Origin: Brevibacillus sp042683565
GTDB taxonomy: Bacteria > Bacillota > Bacilli > Brevibacillales > Brevibacillaceae
DNA: 64,000 nucleotides
Assembly: GCF_042683565.1 (NCBI RefSeq)
Contig: NZ_JBHUJW010000021.1
Coordinates: 62,001-126,000 of the forward strand
Direction of reading: 5' to 3'
Below the pieces are notes generated by a model that did not search any database, had not been told where the DNA came from, and worked only from the letters and a program-made list of their open reading frames with translations. The first letter of the stretch is position 1, and every line of letters starts with the position of its first letter. A program made the position numbers and the translations under genes. Shown here in pieces: positions 48,889 to 57,317 of this stretch.

Positions 48889-50913
48889 TCAGGCGGATGC
48901 CTTCTCTGTCGTCCGGAAAAAACTGATTTCCTGCTCCAGATCTTCGATGATAGCGGTGAGCCGTTCGGAATCGTGCAGGAACTGCTCGGATAGCGACAGA
49001 CTCTCCTGGGTGGCCGCGACCGCCTGTTGGGTACCGCTGACGACTTCCTGTGCGGAAAGGGAGAGGCTGTCCACCCGCTCCTGGATGGTTTGGCTTTGCT
49101 CCTGAACGGATGCCGCAAGCTGCCGGATGTCAGCGAACTGCGCCGTCAACGCTTCGCTGATGTGGATCGTCTGCCGGAAAATGTCTGTCGCCTGATGGAG
49201 CGTCCGGATGCCGCTCGCGGTCGCGTGATCGGTCAGCTCCAGACAATCGGCGACGCGCTCCATCCGCTGTTCTCCCGAGCGGATGACATGTTCGATCCGG
49301 GAGGTCGCTTCCTCGGATTGTTCCGACAACAGCCGGATTTCATCGGCGACGATGCCGAAGCCCCGCCCGGCCTGACCTGCGCGTGAGGCTTCGATACGCG
49401 CATTGAGGGACAGCAGCTTGGTCCGTTTGGAGATTTGCGCGATCAGGTCGAGAATGTCCCGGATGTCCGCCATGCTTTCTCTCATCGCCGTCATGGCATT
49501 GAGCGAGGATTTCATGTCCTCCGAAATCTTGTGCATGTCCGCTGTCAGCGCATCGATGGAGGAGGCAGCCATAGCACTTTGCTTGCGCGACTTTTGATTT
49601 TGTTCGCCCGCCGTCTCCATCGAGTGCGTAATGCGGGACATTTCTTCCGTGATGTCGGCCATGGTCTCGTGGATGTTCGCGATCTGCACCTGCTGATGAT
49701 CCATCTCCTGCGCCAGTTTTTCCGTCACGGCGACGACCTCGTTTTGCATGGCGTGGGAATGGCGGGAGCCTTGGCCGACGTGGTGCGCCACCTGTTTGAC
49801 GTCCACGATGACGTGCTGGATTTTGCCGATGATGGAGCGAATCTGCCCGCTCATGCTGTTGAAGCTGTCGGCCAGCTGGCGGAGCTCGTCGTTGGTCTGA
49901 ACCTGCATGACCTGGTGCAGATGCCCTTCGCTAAACGCCGAAAGCTTTTTCTGCACTTCCTGCAGCGGCCGGATGATCTTGCGGACGAAGATGGACAGCA
50001 GGACGGCGAGGGCGGCAGCCCCGACGACGGAGATCGCCAGAATCGTCAGCTGCAGGGAGTGGACATCGCGTTTGATTTCCTCAGCCGACTGGAGGACGAT
50101 CATGCCCCAGCCCAATGCCGGATCGTACTGGAAGGCTCCGAAGTAATCAACTCCGTTCAAGCTCACCTGCTCGAAGCCGCTCTGGCCGGCGATCACGTGC
50201 CGGACGATGGGGAACTGGTCCATGGCGGGCCGCTTGAGGGCATAAGCCTTGTCCGGATGGGCGATGAGCTTCCCGTGGCGGTCGACGATCATGGCGTAGC
50301 CGGTTTCTCCCAGCTTGATCTGCCCGATAAATTCGCTTAGCTTGGGGACGGACACGAAAGCGACGACCACGCCGACCGTCTGCTCGTCCTCGTCGTGCAA
50401 AGGCAGGGAGACGGCGATCTTGGGAAACTCCGTCCGGGAAAACTGGAAAACGTCGGAAAAGTAAGCGCCTTGCTGCTTCATTGCGCCTGCATACCAGTCG
50501 GTCTTTCGCGGGTCGTAGTCGGCTGCGAGAGGAGAGCCGGGAAAGGTCAAATAGCGTCCGTCCGCAGTCGCTACCTGGATTTCCGAGATGGTCGGATTGG
50601 CCGTGACGATGTCGGACAAAATGCCGAACAGCTGGCCGTTTGTCAGCTTGCTATTTTTGTACGACCAGCCAAAGGACTGCAAGGCGGTTTCGATGGTGCT
50701 CACGCGGCTGCTTGCCTTTTGCATGGCGGAGCTGGCTGCGTCCTTCAGTTGCTGGTTCGCTTTCTCATTGAGCATCGCTTCGGATTGATTGCTGATAAAA
50801 AAGGCGGCGATTGCCATCATCCCGACTACCATGGACAGGATGCCGAAGAACAGCCGCGTGAAGATGGAGCGGTACTGAACAGATGTCATTTTTTCCTGGT
50901 TTTTCCTCCGCAT
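48889..50913 (-). CDS. Methyl-accepting chemotaxis protein
   Basis: A 674-residue chemoreceptor. TM1 at about 22-42, an extracellular double-Cache domain at 45-285 (ISEIQVATADGRYLTFPGSP, DPRKTDWYAGAMKQQGAYFS, ETGYAMIVDRHGKLIAHPD), TM2 at about 290-310, HAMP at 312-365 and the coiled-coil signalling domain with hairpin tip IAQISKRTKLLSLNARIEASRAGQAGRGFGIVADEIRLLSEQ. It senses a small ligand outside and signals through CheW/CheA. ATG at 50913 (preceded by a TTG) has GAAGGAGAG upstream. It sits between the two phosphate-related units and diverges from the Pho-box promoter, so phosphate-linked taxis is possible but unproven. Confidence 0.92.
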   Translation of the reverse strand: MRRKNQEKMTSVQYRSIFTRLFFGILSMVVGMMAIAAFFISNQSEAMLNEKANQQLKDAASSAMQKASSRVSTIETALQSFGWSYKNSKLTNGQLFGILSDIVTANPTISEIQVATADGRYLTFPGSPLAADYDPRKTDWYAGAMKQQGAYFSDVFQFSRTEFPKIAVSLPLHDEDEQTVGVVVAFVSVPKLSEFIGQIKLGETGYAMIVDRHGKLIAHPDKAYALKRPAMDQFPIVRHVIAGQSGFEQVSLNGVDYFGAFQYDPALGWGMIVLQSAEEIKRDVHSLQLTILAISVVGAAALAVLLSIFVRKIIRPLQEVQKKLSAFSEGHLHQVMQVQTNDELRQLADSFNSMSGQIRSIIGKIQHVIVDVKQVAHHVGQGSRHSHAMQNEVVAVTEKLAQEMDHQQVQIANIHETMADITEEMSRITHSMETAGEQNQKSRKQSAMAASSIDALTADMHKISEDMKSSLNAMTAMRESMADIRDILDLIAQISKRTKLLSLNARIEASRAGQAGRGFGIVADEIRLLSEQSEEATSRIEHVIRSGEQRMERVADCLELTDHATASGIRTLHQATDIFRQTIHISEALTAQFADIRQLAASVQEQSQTIQERVDSLSLSAQEVVSGTQQAVAATQESLSLSEQFLHDSERLTAIIEDLEQEISFFRTTEKASA

Positions 50914-51025
50914 CAAGTGCTCTCTCCTTCTATGACAGAACGTTCAGCTTTTATTGTAGAGGGCAAGCAGCAGAGCGTATACGGTTTGCCGACAACCTTT
51001 ACCAGAACTTAACTTTGCGGAAAAA

Positions 51026-51080
51026 CTTAAAGGAAACTTAACAAAGTCCATACACAGCCGCAATATTGGCCAGCTATCAT
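51026..51080 (+). promoter_or_regulatory. Pho box and promoter of the pstB2 unit
   Basis: CTTAAA-N5-CTTAACA (51026-51043), with another CTTAAC at 51008, and TATCAT (51075-51080) 32 bases after the box. Box sequence and spacing equal those before pstS, so both units should be PhoP-activated under phosphate limitation. Confidence 0.75.
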
Positions 51081-51129
51081 GATGGGGATAGCACGCTATT
51101 GACGCCATTTGCGAAGGAGATAAGACCGT

Positions 51130-51882
51130 ATGAGTGTGATTGCAGTCCGGGAATTGAACCTCTTCTACGGTAACAAGCAGGCCCTCTACCATATAGAGCT
51201 CGATGTGGAAGCTCACTCGATTACAGCCCTGATCGGTCCGTCGGGTTGCGGGAAATCTACCTTTTTGCGGACGTTGAACCGGATGAACGACTCGGTCGCC
51301 CATACGAAGATCACGGGGAGCGTGAAGGTGTTCGACGAAGACATCTACAGCTCCGGAGTAGAGGTAGAGCGGCTGCGCAAAAATATCGGCATGGTGTTCC
51401 AGCACCCGAATCCGTTTCCGAAGAGCATCTACGACAACATTGCTTACGGACCAAGGCTGCACGGCCAAAACGACCGCCACAGGCTGGACGAGATCGTGGA
51501 AAACAGCCTGCGGGCAGCGGCGCTGTGGGATGAGGTAAAGGACGTGCTGAAAAAGCCGGCGACAGGCTTGTCCGGCGGTCAGCAGCAGCGTCTGTGCATT
51601 GCGCGTGCCCTGGCTGTCCAGCCGATGATTTTGTTGATGGACGAACCGACGTCGGCTCTCGATCCGATCTCGACAGCGAAAATCGAAGAGCTGCTGGAGG
51701 AACTGAAGGACGACTACACGATCGTCATCGTGACGCACAACATGCAGCAGGCGGCGCGCATTTCCGACAAGACCGCCTTTTTCCTGAACGGCGAGCTGGT
51801 CGAGTATGACGCGACGCCCGCCATTTTCCAAAATCCGCGCGACAAGCGGACCGAAGATTACATTACCGGACGTTTCGGATAA
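51130..51882 (+). CDS. pstB: Phosphate ABC transporter ATPase PstB (second copy)
   Basis: A 250-residue PstB with Walker A GPSGCGKST, the canonical VFQHPNPFPKSIYDNIAY, signature LSGGQQQR, Walker B ILLMDEPTSALDP, switch His in IVTHNMQQAARIS and C-terminal TGRFG. It is not next to permease genes. As in B. subtilis (pstBA, pstBB), two PstB proteins may share one PstSCA complex. It has its own Pho box and is followed by a weak terminator and an ArsB-type gene. Confidence 0.93.
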   Translation: MSVIAVRELNLFYGNKQALYHIELDVEAHSITALIGPSGCGKSTFLRTLNRMNDSVAHTKITGSVKVFDEDIYSSGVEVERLRKNIGMVFQHPNPFPKSIYDNIAYGPRLHGQNDRHRLDEIVENSLRAAALWDEVKDVLKKPATGLSGGQQQRLCIARALAVQPMILLMDEPTSALDPISTAKIEELLEELKDDYTIVIVTHNMQQAARISDKTAFFLNGELVEYDATPAIFQNPRDKRTEDYITGRFG

Positions 51883-51905
51883 TGATGAATTGTAGTAAGG
51901 TAGGT

Positions 51906-51935
51906 GAGTAGGCTCATTCGAGTCTGCTCTTTTTT
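51906..51935 (+). terminator. Terminator between pstB2 and the ArsB-type gene
   Basis: GAGTAGGCTC / GAGTCTGCTC pair fully, with two G-T pairs, around a 4-base loop, followed by T6. Read-through would join the two genes; no separate promoter was found in the 109-bp gap. Confidence 0.7.
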
Positions 51936-51991
51936 CATTGCAGACAAGATGGGTACAGGACAAAAAGAAGAGTATAGAGGAGAAATCGCAA

Positions 51992-53287
51992 GTGGAGTGG
52001 ATCTCATTTCTTATTTTTTTGGCGACGCTTACCTTGGTGATCTGGCAGCCGCGCGGATTGTCGATCGGCTATCCAGCAGTGGGGGGAGCGCTCCTGGCGT
52101 TGGTTACCGGAGTCGTGACGTTCGCGGACGTAGAGGAAGTGACCGCGATCGTCTGGAATGCTACCTTCGCGCTGGTCGGCATTATCATTATCTCGCTCAT
52201 CCTCGATGAGATCGGGTTCTTTGAATGGGCCGCCCTGCACATGGCAAGGCTGGCAAAAGGAAACGGGCGGTGGATGTTTGCCTATACCATCCTGCTGGGG
52301 ACGATCGTCTCGGCATTGTTTACCAATGACGGTACAGCGCTGATATTGACGCCGATCGTGCTGGCGCAAGTGCGGGCGCTGCAGCTCGATCCGAAGGTAG
52401 TGCTGGCGTTTGTCATGGCCAGCGGATTTATCGCGGACACCAGCTCTCTGCCGTTCGTCGTCAGCAATCTGGTCAACATCGTATCCGCCGATTACTTTGG
52501 GATCGGTTTTGCGGAGTACGCCTCCCGGATGGTTTTGCCGACGCTGTTTTCCGTTGCTGCCAGCCTGGCGATGCTGTTTCTTTACTTTCGCAAAAGCATT
52601 CCCGGGCAGATCGATTTGGCGCAGCTGAAAAGTCCGCGCGACGCGATCCGCGACCCCAGACTGTTCCGTCTGGCCTGGCCGATTCTCGCGCTGCTGCTGG
52701 CCGGGTTCTTTCTAAGCGAATCTTTGCACACGCCCGTCTCGTTCATCATCGCGGGAGCGGCGCTCATCTTCAGTCTGGCGGCGAAAAGCAGTCCGACCGT
52801 CGAGATGCGCCGCATCGTCAAGGAAGCGCCGTGGGTGGTCGTCATTTTTTCCATCGGCATGTACGTGGTCGTCTGGGGGCTGCACAATGCCAAACTGACA
52901 GATCTGGTCAAGTCGCTGCTGGCCGGGTGGATCGTCCACGGTTCGCTATTGGGTGTGACCATCGGGACCGGGTATCTTTCCGCGCTTCTTTCCTCCCTGA
53001 TGAACAATCTGCCCACGGTCATGTTCCACGCGCTCGCGATTGGTTCGACCGAGGCGAACGGGGTCATGCGCGAGGCCATGGTCTACGCCAATGTCATCGG
53101 CAGCGATCTCGGACCGAAGATCACCCCGATCGGTTCGCTTGCGACATTGCTCTGGCTCCACGTCCTGGGCAGAAAGGACGTCAAGATCACGTGGGGACAA
53201 TATTTCCGTACAGGGATCATCCTCACCGTCCCTACTCTGCTGGTCACGCTGATCGGCCTGTATGTCACGCTAAAGTGGTTTGATTGA
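51992..53287 (+). CDS. arsB: ArsB/NhaD-family transporter
   Basis: A 431-residue membrane protein with about 11-12 helices, closest to ArsB arsenite efflux permeases. Seen: SIGYPAVGGALLALVTGVVTFADV, NATFALVGIIIISLILDEIGFFEWAALHMARLAKGNG, FTNDGTALILTPIV, ADTSSLPFVVSNLVNIV, and SSLMNNLPTVMF with GSDLGPKITPIGSLATLLWL near the C-terminus. Such proteins export arsenite by proton exchange. GTG at 51992 follows GAGGAGA by 8 bases; an upstream ATG would add a charged extension. Its position after a Pho-regulated pstB suggests protection when arsenate enters through the Pst system. Confidence 0.85.
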   Translation: MEWISFLIFLATLTLVIWQPRGLSIGYPAVGGALLALVTGVVTFADVEEVTAIVWNATFALVGIIIISLILDEIGFFEWAALHMARLAKGNGRWMFAYTILLGTIVSALFTNDGTALILTPIVLAQVRALQLDPKVVLAFVMASGFIADTSSLPFVVSNLVNIVSADYFGIGFAEYASRMVLPTLFSVAASLAMLFLYFRKSIPGQIDLAQLKSPRDAIRDPRLFRLAWPILALLLAGFFLSESLHTPVSFIIAGAALIFSLAAKSSPTVEMRRIVKEAPWVVVIFSIGMYVVVWGLHNAKLTDLVKSLLAGWIVHGSLLGVTIGTGYLSALLSSLMNNLPTVMFHALAIGSTEANGVMREAMVYANVIGSDLGPKITPIGSLATLLWLHVLGRKDVKITWGQYFRTGIILTVPTLLVTLIGLYVTLKWFD

Positions 53288-53365
53288 GCGCCGGACGCGA
53301 AAGATTGCATAACGAGCATCCCCCAAGGAAAAAATAGGCACAGCACTGAAAAGGGGGAAGCTTCC

Positions 53366-53758
53366 ATGTGGCATGGTTGGCCAATCGAGCGAGTCCTCAT
53401 TTTGTTCTCCGGACTCGCCTTTGCAATGATTGCGATACAGGTTACACTGTTTCATTCCCGGCAAAACTTTCGTCACTGGGCGATGTGGGTGCCGGTCATT
53501 GAGCTGCCGCTGTTTGCGGTTACCGCGATTGTCCTTTCGTTCATGAACGCTGGCTGGCTGCGGTGGCTGTTTGCCTTTTTGATGGTAGTCGGCATGGCGG
53601 GCGGAGTATACGGCGCCTATTTGCATACCGTCGGGGTCGGACAGCGCGTAGGCGGGTATTCCCAGGGGCAAAACTTCATGGTGGGGCCGCCCATTATTTT
53701 GCCGCTGCTCTTGACGGCAGTTGCGGCATTGGGGCTCATCGCCCTGTTTTGGGGGTGA
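53366..53758 (+). CDS. Four-helix membrane protein of unknown function
   Basis: A 130-residue integral membrane protein with four hydrophobic segments (VLILFSGLAFAMIAIQVTLF, MWVPVIELPLFAVTAIVLSF, WLRWLFAFLMVVGMAGGVYGAYL and a last one after FMVGPPIILP). It has a few His residues near helix ends (His29, His37, His87) but no clear haem or quinone motif. It precedes the gluconate-dehydrogenase-like pair by 6 bases, so it may be a membrane anchor or electron acceptor for that enzyme; this is inference. Confidence 0.7.
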   Translation: MWHGWPIERVLILFSGLAFAMIAIQVTLFHSRQNFRHWAMWVPVIELPLFAVTAIVLSFMNAGWLRWLFAFLMVVGMAGGVYGAYLHTVGVGQRVGGYSQGQNFMVGPPIILPLLLTAVAALGLIALFWG

Positions 53759-53764
53759 CGGAAA

Positions 53765-54367
53765 ATGGCAGAAGAAAGCCGCTACCCAAACTATGACGTG
53801 TGGGAGCAGCATACGAAGTGGGACGCCCATACGAAAAAGGTCGTAGGTGCCCGCCGCAGCCCGCAAGTCTCCCACCAGTTTTTTACGCAAGCCGAGGCGT
53901 TGCTCTTGCAGACGGTAGTCAGCGTGCTCGTAGACGACCACCGACTCGAGGTGTTGACCTACGTGACGCAGCATCTGGACGAATCTACAGCCAGTCCCAT
54001 CGGGGAAGCCCAGCGAAAAGAGGGGGTCCCGCCGAAAAAACAGCTGTACCGCCAAGGGCTGGCCGGGATCGACGCCGAGAGCCATGCGGTGTACGGGGCA
54101 GGTTTTATCGGGTTGAAACCTGAAGGGCAGCAGGCGATCATGCGAGCCGTTTCCTTGGGAGAGTGCAAAGACAAGGCGGCGTGGGGCGATGTCCCGCCCG
54201 CAGATTTTTTCAAGCAGCTCCTGCACGACACAGTGTCGGCTTACTACTCGCATCCGTTGGTCTGGTCAGAGATCGGGTACGGCGGTCCTGCCTATCCCCG
54301 GGGGTACGTCCGGGTGGAAAAAGGCTTGACAGATCCATGGGAGGCGAAAGTAAATGGCAATGGATGA
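53765..54367 (+). CDS. Gluconate 2-dehydrogenase subunit 3 family protein
   Basis: A 200-residue protein of the small subunit family of membrane-bound GMC dehydrogenases. Recognisable parts are FFTQAEALLLQTVVSVLVDD near residue 40, AGIDAESHAVYGAGFIGL near 100, FFKQLLHDTVSAYYSHPLVW and SEIGYGGPAYPRGY near the end. The family usually has a Tat signal; none is seen here, so it probably stays in the cytoplasm. It overlaps the GMC oxidoreductase gene by 14 bases, indicating a stoichiometric complex. Confidence 0.83.
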   Translation: MAEESRYPNYDVWEQHTKWDAHTKKVVGARRSPQVSHQFFTQAEALLLQTVVSVLVDDHRLEVLTYVTQHLDESTASPIGEAQRKEGVPPKKQLYRQGLAGIDAESHAVYGAGFIGLKPEGQQAIMRAVSLGECKDKAAWGDVPPADFFKQLLHDTVSAYYSHPLVWSEIGYGGPAYPRGYVRVEKGLTDPWEAKVNGNG

Positions 54368-55991
54368 GCGCGTCACACATCACAGCGACCATTACGACGG
54401 GTACCGCTCGCGCAGCCTGGACCAGCGCAAATACAAGGACGAGGCCGATGTGTGCATCGTCGGTGCCGGAGCGGCCGGGGGTGTGCTCGCCTATGAGCTG
54501 GCGAAGGCGGGGCTGCGGGTCGTCGTCATCGAGGCAGGGCCGTTCTGGGACCCGCAGAGCGACTTTGCCAGCGACGAGCTGTCCATGCGCAGGCTAGCCT
54601 GGCAACAGACTCGGATCGTAGCGGGGGCAGATCCGCTGCGGCTGGGCCACAACAACTCCGGGCGCGGCGTCGGCGGGGGCACCGTCCATTTTACGGGCGT
54701 GTTCCTCCGTTTTCACGAGAGCGATTTCCGTACCCGGACGTTGGATGGCGTGGGCGAGGACTGGCCGATCACGTATCAGGACCTGGCTCCGTACTACGAC
54801 AAGATCGAGCGGGAAATTGCCGTCTCCGGCCCGTCGCATTTTCCGTGGGGAGCATTTCACGGCCCGTACCCGTACCCGGTCCGCGAGCCGATCAGCGCCA
54901 ATTCGCAGCTGTTCCGGGAAGCGTGCGAGAAGCTCGGGTACGGCAGCGTCGTGGCCCCGCTGGCGATTCTGTCCGCCCCGTTTGACGGCCGGCCGCCCTG
55001 CATCAATCGCGGCTTTTGCAATCAGGGCTGCATGCCGAACGCCAAGTACAGCGGGCTGATTCACCACATCCCCAAAGCTATTGTGGAAGGGGCGGAAGTC
55101 TTGTCCGACTGCATGGTGACGGAAATTTTGACGGCAGGCGACCGGGTGAGCGGCGTGCTCTTCACCCATGACGGATTGACGCACCGGCAGATGGCCCGTG
55201 TCGTTATTTTGGCCGGCTTTGTCATCGAGACGCCGCGGCTGCTGCTGAATTCCGCGAACTCCCGTTTTCCGGACGGGCTCGCCAACTCCAGCGGCTGGGT
55301 AGGCAAAGCCATCATGCCGCACTCCAGCCACGATGTGTACGGACGCCTCCCGGAAGAAGTGCGGCTGTACAAAGGGACGCCTGTGCTCGCGCTGACCCAG
55401 CATTTTTATGAAACGGACCGGAACCGGGGGTTTGCCCGCGGCTACACGCTGAGTGCGCACGGCGCAAGGCCTGTCGCCATGGCAGGGGCGATCTCGGCGG
55501 AACGGGAGGACGGCTCGTTTCTCTGGGGGAAACAGCTGCGGGAGACGATGCTCGATTACAATCTGTACGCGCGGGTGACGTTGGTAGGGGAAGTGCTGCC
55601 TCATCCGGACAATGCCGTGACGCTGAGCGAGGAAAAGGACGAGTACGGGATGCCGATTGCCAAGGTCACCTTCAGCTATCAGGAAAATGACCGGCTGCTG
55701 TACCGGCACGCCATCGGGAAGATGAAGGAGATCGTGGAAGCGATGGGCGGGGTGCCCGAGCATGTCGTCTCGGATACAGCCCATTTGATGGGAGGATGCC
55801 GCATGGGACGCGATCCTGCGACGTCGGTCGTCAATGAATTCGGCCAGTCGCACGACATTCCCAATCTTTTCATCGCAGGTGCTTCTACCTTTGTTACATC
55901 CGGTGCCAGCAATCCGACAAATACAGTAATGGCGCTGGCTGCCCGCACGGCCGACAAGCTGGTCGAGGCCATGCGACTGCGCGATTTGTAG
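54354..55991 (+). CDS. GMC-family FAD oxidoreductase
   Basis: A 545-residue flavoprotein dehydrogenase. The FAD dinucleotide motif is VCIVGAGAAGGVLAYELAKAG near residues 33-53, followed by VVIEAGPFW, GVGGGTVHFTGVFLRFHESDF, WPITYQDLAPYYDKIE, a Cys-rich loop CINRGFCNQGCMPNAKYSG, and the GMC C-terminal motif HLMGGCRMGRDPATSVVNEF then LFIAGASTFVTSGASNPTNT. The Cys loop is usual in gluconate and sorbitol-type dehydrogenase large subunits. No signal peptide. It oxidises an alcohol or sugar acid; the substrate is unknown. A second ATG two codons downstream is possible. Confidence 0.87.
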   Translation: MAMDERVTHHSDHYDGYRSRSLDQRKYKDEADVCIVGAGAAGGVLAYELAKAGLRVVVIEAGPFWDPQSDFASDELSMRRLAWQQTRIVAGADPLRLGHNNSGRGVGGGTVHFTGVFLRFHESDFRTRTLDGVGEDWPITYQDLAPYYDKIEREIAVSGPSHFPWGAFHGPYPYPVREPISANSQLFREACEKLGYGSVVAPLAILSAPFDGRPPCINRGFCNQGCMPNAKYSGLIHHIPKAIVEGAEVLSDCMVTEILTAGDRVSGVLFTHDGLTHRQMARVVILAGFVIETPRLLLNSANSRFPDGLANSSGWVGKAIMPHSSHDVYGRLPEEVRLYKGTPVLALTQHFYETDRNRGFARGYTLSAHGARPVAMAGAISAEREDGSFLWGKQLRETMLDYNLYARVTLVGEVLPHPDNAVTLSEEKDEYGMPIAKVTFSYQENDRLLYRHAIGKMKEIVEAMGGVPEHVVSDTAHLMGGCRMGRDPATSVVNEFGQSHDIPNLFIAGASTFVTSGASNPTNTVMALAARTADKLVEAMRLRDL

Positions 55992-56086
55992 TGAGCATTC
56001 TGGGAACTTTTCTGTTCTTCTCTTCCCCACCGAATCAAACATATTGTATACTGGGAAACAGATAAGCAAGGCAAAGGTGGGTTCGT

Positions 56087-56422
56087 ATGGAAACGGATTT
56101 AATGCAGGTACTGTTTTTGGCCGAGGTTTACAAGCTCCTTGGTGACAAGACGCGACTGACAATCATGGCGCTCCTGCAGGTCAAGTCCTTATGTGTCCGT
56201 GATCTCGTGGAGATTCTGCAAACTTCCCAACCCTCTGTTTCCCAGCACTTAGCGAAGCTAAAGACACATGGTTTGGTAAAAGAGCGTAGAAAAGGACCAT
56301 GGGTTTTTTACTCAGTCAATACGGAGTGTGCTCCTGCTGTTCAGCAGATTCTGTCCCATCTGCCGGACATGTCGCCTTTCATCAAACAAAAATCAGCCGA
56401 GAATGAACCTTCTTTCGGCTGA
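56087..56422 (+). CDS. ArsR-family repressor
   Basis: A 111-residue winged-helix regulator (VYKLLGDKTRLTIMALLQV, VRDLVEILQTSQPSVSQHLAKLKTHGLV, RRKGPWVFYSV). The metal box ELCVCDL of ArsR/SmtB proteins is SLCVRDL here, keeping one of two Cys, so classical thiolate metal sensing is doubtful. It has a TATACT hexamer 40 bases upstream. Targets unknown; arsB is 2.8 kb upstream but the GMC genes lie between. Confidence 0.85.
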   Translation: METDLMQVLFLAEVYKLLGDKTRLTIMALLQVKSLCVRDLVEILQTSQPSVSQHLAKLKTHGLVKERRKGPWVFYSVNTECAPAVQQILSHLPDMSPFIKQKSAENEPSFG

Positions 56423-56432
56423 TCGGTTTCAA

Positions 56433-56475
56433 GAGCGTCAGATCTTATCAGGTCTGGCGCTTTATTATTTTTATT
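56433..56475 (+). terminator. Terminator after the ArsR gene
   Basis: AGCGTCAGATC / GGTCTGGCGCT stem followed by TTATTATTTTTAT. Confidence 0.75.
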
Positions 56476-56532
56476 TGGGAATAAACGAATAAGCCCAGGC
56501 CTGTTCGTTCCGGTGATTCCGGTAGCGCGTTC

Positions 56533-56790
56533 TTATCCTTGTTCGGGCAAAGACAGCGCTTCCCGCAGGGCGTCCTTGTCGAATCCGTGAATGACGATTT
56601 CCTCGCCATCGTCTTTGCGGATGTAGGTAACAGGGGTCATGCTGGCGCCCAGCCGGATCGCCTCCTGGAAGTACGTGTCGTTTTTGCGGATGTCTCTGTC
56701 TTCAAAAGCGACCTGCTGCCTGGTCAGCCACATTTTTTCCTCCTGGCATGGGCCGCAGGTTGTTTGCGTGTAAATAATGACGGTAGCCAT
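56533..56790 (-). CDS. Glutaredoxin-family protein
   Basis: An 85-residue thioredoxin-fold protein with redox motif TTCGPCQEEK near residue 12, VAFEDRDIRKNDTYFQEAIR, the cis-Pro in SMTPVTYIR and GFDKDALREAL. It is of the short NrdH/YruB-like type with CGPC. ATG at 56790 has AAAGGAG upstream; the in-frame extension to 56862 lacks a site. Role: thiol-disulfide exchange in the cytoplasm. Confidence 0.85.
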   Translation of the reverse strand: MATVIIYTQTTCGPCQEEKMWLTRQQVAFEDRDIRKNDTYFQEAIRLGASMTPVTYIRKDDGEEIVIHGFDKDALREALSLPEQG

Positions 56791-57040
56791 TTTGCTGGCG
56801 CTCCTTTCAGGTATCAAGAATCGGAACACACTTCTTCGCTCTTTGGAGGGCAATTCCTGCATGTCTCTTCCCTTCTAAAGTGCCCCCGATTGCCTTTGAC
56901 AACCGCCCTTTGCGGATGTCCCGTGCGGCGCGGCCGTTCCGGAAGATGGCCTGCGCAAAAGCTGGAAAAATCAGGAGCGGATACCTGAATGGGGGACGGT
57001 ACAAATTATATTCAGCGACGTCGAGGAGGTGAATGGAACA

Positions 57041-57199
57041 ATGCCTAAGCAAAACAAGCAAAATGCTATGAATGAGGCAAGCGAAGCGCAAAACAATGCG
57101 ACTGAATTCGCAAGCGAGACAAACGTGTCGGAGGTTCGCCGCCAGAACCAAAAGTCTGCACAAAAGTCCGCTTCTCAACAAAGCCAGGCTACCGAGTAG
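57041..57199 (+). CDS. sspE: Gamma-type small acid-soluble spore protein
   Basis: A 52-residue protein rich in Gln, Asn, Ser and Ala with no Trp, Tyr or Cys. It holds the gamma-SASP signature ATEFASETNVSEVRRQNQKS, a single copy rather than the two repeats of B. subtilis SspE. Such proteins are an amino-acid store degraded on germination and are made in the forespore. GAGGAGGT lies 10 bases upstream and a terminator follows. An out-of-frame ATG at 57034 lies between site and start. I could not identify a convincing sigma-G promoter. Confidence 0.85.
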   Translation: MPKQNKQNAMNEASEAQNNATEFASETNVSEVRRQNQKSAQKSASQQSQATE

Positions 57200-57214
57200 T
57201 CGCGCGAGGCAAGA

Positions 57215-57250
57215 CGGCCCCCGTATCATGCGGGGGTTGTTTTTATTTTT
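57215..57250 (+). terminator. Terminator after the gamma-SASP gene
   Basis: CCCCCG / CGGGGG with a 7-base loop, followed by TTGTTTTTATTTTT. Confidence 0.85.
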
Positions 57251-57317
57251 CCTTGCCAACAATGATGGGGAGTGGTACGTTGACAGCAGAAATTTGCAAG
57301 ACAGGAGCAATGAAGCC

